Origin: Gordionus sp. m RMFG-2023
Taxonomy: Eukaryota; Nematomorpha; Gordioida; Chordodea; Parachordodidae
Assembly (NCBI RefSeq): GCF_954871325.1
Contig: NC_088775.1
Span: forward strand, 48,399,561 to 48,463,560
Direction: 5' to 3'
Length of the DNA: 64,000 nucleotides
The translations under genes were made by a program, and so were the position numbers. Under the pieces are notes generated by a model, which was given only the letters and a program-made list of their open reading frames with translations, made no database searches and had not been told where the DNA came from. Numbering within the stretch: position 1 is the first letter of the stretch; each line of letters begins with the position of its first letter. Below are positions 30,001-42,000 of this stretch, piece by piece.

Positions 30001-33000
30001 ATGATAATAAATTTTACCATGTAATATCCTTCTACATTAGCTCTACCTCCTTCATCGACCACAAATAGCAAGAAGAAAAGCTTAAAAGGAAGTTTAGTTA
30101 ATCGTCTGTTTGGAACTGGTAACAATTCTTGCGCGTCTCAAAAAACTATTACTCGTCAGGGTGCCCTAATTTCCTCCATATCATCTGCTCCTTCTATCGT
30201 TTATACCTCTCATCATTCTTTGACCTCAGCTCATGGTAATTGAATGCCATTTAAAATGAAATGCTAATTTACTTTTATTCAAAAGTTTAATCTTGGCCAT
30301 TTTTAAAAGAACAATTTTATAATTTGCCTCTTTTTTTATGTTTTCATATTACTTTCTGATGTCTAACGAAAATTTGTTTTTATTTCTTTTAAATTGATAA
30401 AACCCCCTCCTTAATTTTCCACTCCTGTTTCTATTAAATTATCTCAATAATTTATTCTTAAATTTATGCGTGAAAAAAACCTAAAAATCCTAAGAATAAA
30501 CACTACTATGGTGACTTATTTTTTTTAAAAAACGTGAGGTTTTCCAAGGACATTGCAAGTTCACAAATCAACTTAGTACTTTACTAAACAATAGCATAAC
30601 CTTAGCGCATAGTGAAAAGAAACCTCATTATATTTATACCTAATTGATTTTGAATCGCATATTTAAGACTTAGCCCAAAACATGCCATTATAATTTAATT
30701 TTTCTTATAACTAGTTTTTGTTTTGACTAAAGAAATGAATCGATAAATTAGTAATAACTAATCAGTAGTCTGTAAAGTAACATCGAGTAACGGCGTTACC
30801 TTTTTGAGGAAAAGGAAGCCATTCGTTACTTGCTTCAATTTTTTTTGAGTGATGGTGACTCAAAGTCTCTTGGTTTAAATTTTTTTCATAAAGATTATAT
30901 TTTATTATATATTTTTTTAAATTTAATAAATAATTTAGGCCGAGTTTTTAATTCCGATCAACCACCTAATTTTTATTTTATTTATTAAATTTTTTGTTAA
31001 ATTTTATACAGTCTAGATGTTATTAATCTAATTAATATTGTAGCAATCAAGGTATGTTAATTTATAATTTATTTTATAAGGAATATATGTCACTAGTACT
31101 TATTTTTTCCTCAGATGAAGATGTTTTAACTCTGCTCTGACCTCCCTATGAAACATTTTACACAAATAAGAAGATTAAGGGCACTAAGTCTACTTTGTAA
31201 GTGTAAATTGTGCCCTAATTCAAATATTTGAACCTCGATGTCCAGCAGCTCAAATCTAAAACATTAATGAATTCTGATAAAGATAAAAAAAATTGACGAG
31301 GATTTGAATGAAGATTTCTGTGAAGATGATCCATAAGATTTTTTTATAATAAAAATCATTCTTTAAATATTTTTTAATAAATTCCTCCGATTAAAGATTT
31401 ATTTATTTAATAAATATAATAAAATCCTCGAAAGCTCTCTCTTGTTTATCTGGTCAAAATTTTGAAAATCAATTCTTAAAAATAGATAAGAAATTATTAC
31501 AAAAAGAACTTATCTTACGATATATTATTTTTGTATAATTTTTTACTATGGAAAAAAATAAATAAAAGGAAAATTTATATATAATATGTAGTATTTAAAA
31601 AAATTTTTGAATAGCGAGTAACGCTTTCCCCTTTTTACTAGGTAATGACTAATGGTAGCGCTTTCCTTTTTTAAACGCAATGAATAAAGCATTTGTCTTA
31701 TAACATTACATACTGGCATGCCCAGATTTTTAGTGCCTCTATATAATTTTCATACTGGTTATCATTGCAACTTCTTATCTTACCGCTTTCCTTTCTCAAA
31801 AGAGTTGAAACACTATTTTGTACTTTTAATATTGATATAAGCTACAGAATTATTGCAACCAGAAGTTTGGCTGATCTAAAAATAAGGTTATATTCTGTGA
31901 TTTAAATATTAATGAGAATCTGTATTTTTTATCAAGAAAATGAAAAAGATGCAAGATTCTTTTTAGAACTTAGATACAGATACTAGTATTTTATTGTGTC
32001 AAAAAGATGCTGAGTACAAGATGCAAAAGGATCTTTTATATTAGATACAAGTATTCGTGGTACTGCCCAACTTTGCATCTGAGTCATATCGAATATCGAT
32101 TCAGGTGTTCCCTTAAAAAATATTAGGAAATATTGAGTTGACTATTTTTAAGATTCGCATATTTTATAATCGAGAAATAACAACTTAAATTTTTTAGTTA
32201 ATTTTCATTTATATCGATGCCGGTATATTGACTATTTTCAATTTAGTTTAAGAATCGATTGTTGCTTCATCGTTAGTTAAATTATACTAGTTCAATAATA
32301 TATTATAAGCATCTTCAATGGCATATAAATTAAATTTATATAGGTTGCGCTGCAATGGCCTCGGGCTATTTAAGGCTCTACCTAAACATTTTTAGAGACC
32401 AAAAAGATAATAATAGTGGCGGAAGGTTGAATTATTTTACTAAAGGCCTGTTGAAAAATAATTTGGTTATATATAATTGTGTTAATAAAAACAAATATAG
32501 AATCTAAATATTTTTTCCATTCAAAACGAAACTTTTCATTTGTTTTTTAATAGGCCTTGTTAATTGGATATTAAATTTAGATTACAATCAAACAATTACT
32601 ATGATGTTTCGAATGTCAAATTTTTCATGATGGAAATTTTTTTTAATAGTAACGATGATAACATCTTTCACATGTTCCACTCTACCTCGGGTCATGAGCA
32701 TATCCTCTAACAAATTACTTTCAACTTCATCCTCCTCCATAACTAACACAAGTGGCCTTGTTCCTCCTAACCACGATTCATCCGTATTTTCAGAAGATCC
32801 AGCCAATTCTCCTTCCTTTTCACCTTACCACCCGGCATGCCCAGGCGATTATGATAGACGCAAAAACAAAAAGTTTATATAATAAATGTCATTTCCGATT
32901 TTTTAAATTAGAGCGTTTTCTTTTTGCGTTGTATTTCAAACAATGAATTTTAACTGGTAGTGTGCTAATTGATCGCCCATTTTTTCTTTAAAAAAACGTA

Positions 33001-36000
33001 AATTGTTTGTTTTTTACATTCAAAAATAATTTCACTTCAATTTAAACAACGTAGCTTTTCTTTAGAAAAATATAGCGGTTAACGATTTTACTCAATTTGT
33101 AAGCACTATAACGTAGAGAATAATCTTTTAGATAAGTATAGGAATTAAGTTAAGCACTATTAAGAGAATATATAACGGATACGAACAAAAATTATATTTA
33201 ACCACCATTAATATATTTAGATATGAATTATTAGCCGAAGCTATAAAAGCAGGAACGCCCTTTGCATTATGGAACGGCCCCGCTATAGTTGCTTGGTTAG
33301 AGGTAATACAACAAAATTTCGAAAATTATAAATTTACCGATATCCAGCTTCCATCTGCTAAATATTTTATAAATATTAGTTTATTTTTAAAACATGGGTA
33401 AGCGCAACTCATAAATTAGAACTGTTAACCCTCGTTCTAGAGGTTCGGGTTGAAAAGATCTATTAATGGATTTCGATTTTGAAGTTCAGAAATATATTGG
33501 TTATATTCAACGCTCTTTGAATATTATATTTGTCATACAATATTATAACTTTCCTACATTTGATATTATATTATTGAGGTCAAAATTGCATAATATTAGA
33601 AGTTAAATATAATTAAAATACTAGATATAGAAAAGAATTTAAAATAAAGATACCGATTGTTTTGACTATAAAATAATATTGGCGACGAAATAAAAAAAAT
33701 GAGGTCTTCGGTCAAGTTAAATATTAAATAGAATTGTATACTTTTTTTGTTAAAAAATAAATAAATAATAGATCTGTTTAGAAATTATGGATAAAATTAT
33801 ATTAAATGATTTCAAAAATGATGAATGTTCTCTCGACGACTATATAGACTACATCAATTATATTCTGAATGTTAAAAATATTCCTCAAACTGACGCCACT
33901 TTGAAAAAATTATTTATAGCTTATGGAGGAATAAATATTATAACTGATATATAAAATTACTGATTCCAAGAAAAATTGATGATGTGGTATGGGCAGATTT
34001 ATATAAAATTGCAAAACAACTTTATAAATATGAAAGAACTGTTTTGGCATCTAGAATTGTTTCATTAAGTCGCGGACCAACAGAATCCGTAATGAGCTAT
34101 TTAAAAAATGTAAAAGAACTAGCCCGAAGATGCAAATTTGAAGATAAGTAGAACTTAGAATTCGCGATCAATTAATCGCTGGACTAAAGATGAACTAGAT
34201 AAAGATCTACGTTTAAAATACCCAGATACTAGAGACGAAGACCAACCGTTAAGCTTAAACAAGGTTATAGAAATTGCTTTAGCAATGGAACTGGTATTTT
34301 ATATTTGGATTCTGACTTAGAAATAAATAATACTACTAAAATGGTTTATAAAATTAAAGAGACGACCAAATATAATAATAATAAAAAACTAAATCAAAAT
34401 GATAATAATAATCCACAGTATAATGATAATCTACACTATCAAAATGAAAATAAAACATACATAAAAAGAGAACCAGTGCAAGATTATAATAACTACCACA
34501 AATAATAATAATACAAGAAAACTATGCTATTTTTGTAATCGTTTTCATTCCCTTCGAAATTGACCAGCATATAGAAAAACATGCAGCAAATGTAGGAAAC
34601 CAAACCACTTTGCAGTGTATTGTAAAACTAGAGAAAAAGTTTACTGTACAGACTACAATAATAACGACGAAGATTCAATTTCTCAATAAGAAAAGTCAAC
34701 AAATATGGTCAGCATCCAACAATTATGGTATTAATAAACAACCACCAAATTAAAATGGAATATGATACAGGTTCGGCGGTAACCATCATTAGTGCAACAA
34801 TATGAAAAAAATAGGGAGGCCAAAACTTAGCATGGTTAGAGCTCCAACTAGATATGAAAACAATACAATAAAGGGCGAAGCTTATGTAAAAGTTCAATTA
34901 GAGATAAAATAAAATGGCTTCCGTTATTAGTTACAACAACAAATGATGCAGCACTATTTAGATTTCCATGGAGTATAGAATTTGCTTTATCGTTACCAAC
35001 AAATGTAAAAATCAATATGATCAACAATAAATATAATGATAATGGTAACGTGAATATTCACAAACTTTATAAAGAATTTGCTACGGTGATAATTAGGATT
35101 AATAAAAAATTTCGAACCAGTAAAATAAAATTGGGAGAAAATACAAAACCAATTGCACTACCAGCTTGATGCCTTTAAAAGTAGAAATTGAAAATGAACT
35201 GAAACGTTTTAAAGAAAATATCCTAATAAAGAAAATAGATCCTTCAACAACAAGAGTAAACCTGGAGTACTCCTATGGTAATGGTATGTAAAACTTCAGA
35301 TGAACTACCATTATGTGGAGATTTCAAAGTAACATTAAATAAATTTTACTAAAAGACTATCATATTCTACCAACGTTTGAAGAATTAATCGCAAAGATTG
35401 CTAATGGAAATAAATATACAACATTAGATCACAAAAACGCATATCTACAAATGAGCATAGACGAAGAATCGCAGGAATTATTAACAATAGTTACACCAAA
35501 TGGATAATACCGCTATTTACGATTACCTTTTGGTATAGCTAGAGCACCAATAATATTTCAACGATATATGGACGATTTACTGGCTGACTGTAAAGATAAA
35601 GCAGTTTATTTAGATAATGTTATAATCACAGGAAAAAATGATACAGAACATATAGAGAATGAAAAACAAGTCCTCAAAAAATTACAAAATGCGGGATTAA
35701 AAGTCAAAACAAGCAAAATAAATTATATGAAATAAAAAGTATCATATTTAGGATACATAATTGATCAGAATGGAATACACCCAGATAAAAACAAAATAAT
35801 AGCAATACAAAAATATCCAACTCCAAAATATAGACATGACATAAAATCATTTTTAGGTATATTAAACTAACATACACGGTTCATACCTAACTTACATAGA
35901 ATTATAGCCGAATTACATATAAAACTAGTAAAACTGTCAAATGGAATTGGACTAGATACATTATTTGAAAAAGTAATAGTAACAGAACAAAATACTATAC

Positions 36001-39000
36001 AGTTTTATAAACCGGACCTCGAGTTAATATTAGAAACAGATGTATAACCAAGGATTTGGAGCTGTACTCATGCAAAAATATGATGAATGGTAAAGAATTT
36101 CCAATAGCTTACACCTCAAAAACTTTACAAGACGCTGAAAAGAATTATTCTACAACAGACAAAGAAGCAAAAGTAATAATAAACTGCGTAGAAAAATTTC
36201 ATAACTATTTATATGGACGAAAATTTAAAATACGAACAGACCACAAACCTTTAATAAAGATATATGGTAATAACAGAGATTTAAGCTCATTAACAAACCA
36301 AAGATCATTACGTTGGGCTTATAAATTATCTGCATATGATTATGATTTATTATACAAGAATGGCGCTAATAATACAATTGCAGATACTTTATCGCGAAAT
36401 CCAATAGAGAAAAATGATGATAGAATAACAAGCGAAAATAAAACAGTGAAATATATAAGAAATCTTACTTATGACGCATTAACTCTATCTAGAAAAGAAT
36501 TTAGAGAAAAAACCACAAAAGATCCAATTTTAAGAAGAATAAATAAAAAATCAAGCACCAGAATTACAAGTTTTTAGATCAAGAATACATGAAATAGAAA
36601 ATGATGATGGTATTTTATTTTGGAATGGCTGGTTAATCATTCCGTACTCACTTCACAAAAGAGTATTATATATATTGCATACTGGATATCCAGGGATTAC
36701 ATCATTGAAATTCATTACGAGACATTATATATGGTGGGAATAATTAGATAAAAATGTCGAAAAACTAGTAAACAGCTGTAGTGGATATCAAAAACAATCA
36801 GAGATATACCAGGGGTTGCCGTATACCAGGAATTCGCCATCACAACCCTGGAAAAGGGAAGAAGAAAAAGAAAAAATTGCAGGAAAACACACCGACCAAC
36901 TACGAACAAGGGAAGAAGCAGTTGAAACTGAATCAATAAAAATATATAACAATATAAAGTTAGAAGAAGATAAAATAAAACCAAGTCAAGAATGAATTCA
37001 ACCTCGATATCAAAAGAGGGAACGAAAGCCAACAAAAAGATTAATTGATGAATTTGAACTTGGTGATTTATTCAAAATAATAGAAACATAAATTTAAAAT
37101 TTATTTTATTTTTAATTAATGGTAAGATATATTTTATTTTCCTTTAAGTCTATGTCGGTTCTTTATAGGACTAATTTCTTTTTCAAGAAAAATTTAACTT
37201 GGAAGGGTTACTATAATTAGCCGTTTTGCTTGATGGGCAGGTTAGGCAGAGTTACTAACAGCTAATTAATGTTTATTATATATTCTAACGCACATATATT
37301 CTGCTTCTCAGAGATATCGATTTACATCAAAAATTTATTATATCAGTTCAAACAACTTAATTATTACTACCCGGTAGAAATCCTAGTTCCTTTATATCAC
37401 AAGTTTCGTCTAATTTATTATTCATAAGATACTCTTGATATTGGGGAGTTATTAAGAGGATTGTGGCAGTTATATTGAATTTTTTATACTTATTTAAACA
37501 TGTTTTTAATTTTTTCTTCTTCTAATGAAGTAGATATTAGACCATAACACAATTGAATAATATGCTTATAAATGTAGTTCTTATTATTTATCAGAGACCT
37601 GCAGGCCCGGCCCTAAACCCGGGCCGGGTCGTATTTTAAATTTTTTAAATATACCCGGGCCGGGCCTAAAATAAATTTTTTTTATCCAGGCCGGGCCTAA
37701 AATTTTTTTTTAAAATATATCCGGGCCGGGCCTAAGATTGTTAAACCCGGGCCGGGCCTAAGATTGTTAAACCCGGGCCGGGCCTTAATATTTTTTATAA
37801 AAATTTTTACATTATGAGTTAATGGTTATAAGATTATATTATATTATAGTTATGATTAATATAATATTGGGTGATGGTTAACAGTGCCTAACACCCACAG
37901 ATCGATCTAATTATTAATTTCCTGCAAATTTATTCAAAGTATTAATATATTTTTTTATAATTCATATCTAAATTTTACAACATATTTTACCAAAACAATC
38001 AAATAAAGGAATATCTTAAATAAGCCCCCTATTCAAGTATTATTAATATATTTTTTTTATAATTCATATCTAAATTTTTAGAATATATTTTACCAAAACA
38101 ATCAAATAAAGGAATATCACTTCTTGAAGTTTGTAATACCTTTCAAAGCGAAAAAGGAGAAATAAAATTGTTTTTAATTGAAAAATTTGTTTTACACAAG
38201 TATCATTTTATTTCTCTTTTTCTCTGTCCCAAATTCAAGCAATTACGTATGTTGTCAGGGACAGATCGCAAGATGACGGAAAACTATATAAAAGATTATA
38301 TTAAATTACAAGAGGCTCAGGAAGTAAATGAAATACCATCGACCAGTCAAATTACGACTGTTGTTAAACAAACTGAATCGTTTTATGACAAATGGGGCGA
38401 TGGTAATTCTGGTAATATGTCAATACCCGATCATGAATATTATAATTACATAAATAAAAAAATAGATGAAACATTTAAGGTGGATAATTTGTTAGAGTGG
38501 TGGGCGGCTCATCAAAGCGAATTTCCAATTTTAGCAAAATTGGCAAAACGGGTATTGACAATTCCTGCTTCAAGTACAAGCTGTGAGCGGAATTTTTCCA
38601 CTACTGGGAGAATTCTTGAAGAAAGAAGAAGTAATCTTCAACCTGAAAAGGTAGATATGCTTCTCTTTCTTCATGATAATTTGTGAATTTTTAATATCTT
38701 TCTTGAGTATAGGGTTTCGTCAATCATGCTGGTTTTTTAGCAAACTGTCAAATATTTATTGCATTTATTATATTTACCTTGAGTCATGAAAGTTTTTAAT
38801 CCAACATTTTTCATTATTTTTTTTACAATATTATAATTATCTTCTTTTGTTAAAAATTTTTATTATAAAATAAATTATATTAATATTGTGCAATTAGATT
38901 ATATTTTCAAAATATTTATTATACAGGCATTTTTTTAAATAGCGATTTATTTTTATTTTATAAATTAAATAGTAAATTAAATACAATATATTATATTCTC

Positions 39001-42000
39001 AAAATATTTTCCATTTTTAAAAATTAAATATTAATTTTATTTTTTTTAAATGCAATATAAAATATAGTATATGCTCAAAATATTATTACCATTTTTATGA
39101 ATATTATTTTATTTTTATAAATGCAATATAAAATATAGTATATGCTCAAAATATCCATTTTTATAAATAACAGTTTTATAATTTTTATAAATTCAATATA
39201 ATATTCTCAAAATATTAGCTTTTTACATGTATTTTTTAAATAATAAGCAATAATACTCGCTGAAAAATATGGTAAAATACCTCATAGGTGAATTTTTGTA
39301 TATACCAGGTCGAATATAATTTTAAGCCGGGCCTAAAAAATTTAAAACCAGGCCGGGCCGTGCAAATGGTACCTCTGCAGGTCTCTGTTATTTATTAAGT
39401 GGGTCGAAATATATTTGTAATGATAAATTTAATAATAATTAATATAACCTAACTTTAACCAACTCCATTGTAGATTAGCTAGGCATTTTGGCTAAACCTC
39501 TAAGTTGAGTCTCATATTAAGAAAATCATTTGTATTCTAAAGATATCGGGAAAATGTAGTCTGGAGAATTAAAATCTAGACCTCCAGAAATTTTTTATAC
39601 AACAAAAACTGTATTCTTGACTAGAATAAAATTTTGTTAAATGTAAGGAGAAAATAATGGGAACATAGAAAATTTTATAAATCAGTTAAAAGAAAGTTGT
39701 CGACAATGCCGTTATTTCAAAACAACAATTGACGAACAATTTCGGGAGTTAGAGTTAAATTACAACTAGTATTAGAAGTCCGAACTAGATCCCTGAAGAT
39801 AAAAGCGAAGATGGTATTAAAATAAAATTTCAAGATGTCGTAACAGTAACAATTTTTATAACTAGAATCCATAAAGAAATAAAACTTTTAATAACGAACG
39901 TAAGAAAAAATGCTAATAATTGAGATAAATTTGATAATAATGACAGAAATGACCGACGAGTTTATAATAATAATTAGAGAAAGAATTATGATAATAGATG
40001 ACATATATACTAAAGAAACATGTCCAGCATACCAAAAAGCAAACAACAATAAAAGTACGGATAAATAAAAAAAGCATTTATAATGGATTTTTACGTTCAT
40101 TCTAAATATAAAAAAACATAGTAGAGGAAAAACTCAATTATGCCCCTCATCATAACTACTTATGAAAAAAAACATTACAAGCATTAGGTGTGATATATAT
40201 GAGTATGAAATTAAACCCTATCAATATACAGAATATAGACTACTAATTACAATGGATTACCATTGTTTTTAGAATTTATTTAAGACTCAAGGCCAAGTAC
40301 AAATAAATTGTTTAAATGTAGCAAATAGTAAGGAAAAAAGATATTAAGAAATGTATTGGTAAGTTGAGTATAAAGTTCTCGAAGTTTGACCCAATGGCCA
40401 CTCCAATTGAATGGGCTACACTAGTGTTGTTAAACGGCTCGTTTTGAGCCGATTTTTAAAAACGGCTTATTCACTATTTCATGCAGAATAATTTAACTCA
40501 AGCCTGAAGATTTTGTTTGTAGAAGGAACAAAGGTTTGGACATCTATTAGCGAAATCTCAAGGCTTAGGCTATATTTTTCAGGCTAAAATAATGAGTTAG
40601 CCATTTTTAAAAATCGGCTCAAAATGAGCCGTTTAACAACACTAGGCTACACCAATTTAACCATATTAAACAGTTTGTAGAGTCAGAATTTGTGGAGACT
40701 TTCGTGTAACTTTAAATCCACATTTAAAATTTGATCAATAGTTACTATCAACGTTTGAAGATATTAAATTCAGTGGTCGTATGTTCACTACAATAGATTT
40801 TTGTGATGCTTGTTGGAGATTGACAAAGAATATCGAATATACCTAGTTATTATCATACAACTTGGATATTTACGCTATTCTATTACCTTTTGAGTTAAAT
40901 GTTTTTATTGAAATACCAATTGGTTCTTAGAAGATGTACAGGACTCGCAGACCAAGACAATATTCAAGTATATAGTATGCTAGGGAATAAAAATAAAACT
41001 ATCAAAAGCGATTTTTCTTTAAAAAAATATAACATCCTTAGGACACTTCTGAGGATAGCCTAATTTAATAAAAAAATTTATAAAGCTAGGCAGTAGGTAC
41101 CAGAGTTGTTAAAGTATCTAGATACTTGATATAAAAATGTGATATCTGTATCTAGATAGATTTTTGATTAAAGTATCTGTATCTAGATATTATTTTAGAG
41201 GTATCTGTATCTGTTTTTAGATACTTTTTAAGTTACATTTTGATATACTTTTATTTAACGCTTTTTTATATTATAAATAAAAATACTTGAGTGTAAAATT
41301 TATTTTATTTCATATGAGCATATAAATTAATAATATTAAAAAATTATATATATATGTAAAATATTAAAACTTATATATAAAAAAGATATATAAATATTAA
41401 TTAAATATTATGTCCGAGTTATCAATAACAAGCAAATTCTGATATTACAATCCATCTCAAGGAATTTGCCATTTTTAATTGCTATGGAATTGGTATTTTA
41501 TTCTATTATATTAATTTTTAAGTTTAATATTGATGACGAAAATGACGACATTCCATGGCCAATTTATAGACCATATTTTAAAATAATATCTCAAAATAAA
41601 GAAAACAAATCTCTGTTAGTAAAATGTTTGCCATGTCCCAAAAAATATGAAAATTTCAGTTAGCATTACCTTAACTTCGAACATTGTAAAACATTTAAGG
41701 GTATAGATACTAAATAAATGTTTAAATTTTAAGAGAAAACATCAAACACTCTTAATCCTAATAAAAAAGGGGAAGGAGAAAAAATCTATTAAAGAAAATA
41801 TTGGACTAGGCTCATCGTCCATTGGTTTTTTTTTCAAGAGACCTCAGACTTTAACCCAAACCATTTTAGATGATTTAATATCTGATTTTATTATAGATAG
41901 AATTCAGCCATTTTCAATTGATGAAAATCCATCATTTATAAAAATGATCAAAACATTAGCTCCACTAAAAAATATAATTTGCAGATAGACAGTGATTGCT

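Larger units (their letters stand above)
30236..32649 (+). other. Intron 16 of liprin-alpha
   Basis: Contains a hAT-type repeat rich in AGTAACGGCGTTAC motifs (about 30775-31690, related in inverted orientation to 55840-56286) and a lone 3' end of the CAGGGTTGGGCA hAT family (about 31960-32075, ending ACTGCCCAACTTTG). The rest is featureless. Confidence 0.7.
37592..39387 (+). mobile_element. hAT DNA transposon with CCGGGCC subterminal repeats
   Basis: 1796 bp. Ends CAGAGACCTGCAGGCCCGGC and CCTCTGCAGGTCTCTG, flanked by a perfect 8-bp duplication TTATTTAT (37584-37591, 39388-39395). The left subterminal region is an array of CCCGGGCCGGGCCTAA units (37605-37795); the right has a shorter version. 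Internal direct duplications: about 37925-38017 with 38028-38120, and a ~75-bp tandem array at 38885-39215. It carries the C-terminal part of a transposase. Confidence 0.95.

Noticed and set aside
32588-32946. Minus-strand and alternative plus ORFs at the exon 32650-32872
   Set aside because: Shadows of the liprin linker exon, whose frame is fixed by phase on both sides and by the DRRKNKK/YELLAEA join.
33190-37560. LTR pair around the gypsy element
   Set aside because: I compared the flanks by eye for a shared direct repeat and found none; the ends of the element remain undefined.
37605-37795. CpG-island promoter
   Set aside because: The G/C-rich words are a simple subterminal array of a hAT element with a matching partial array at its other end.
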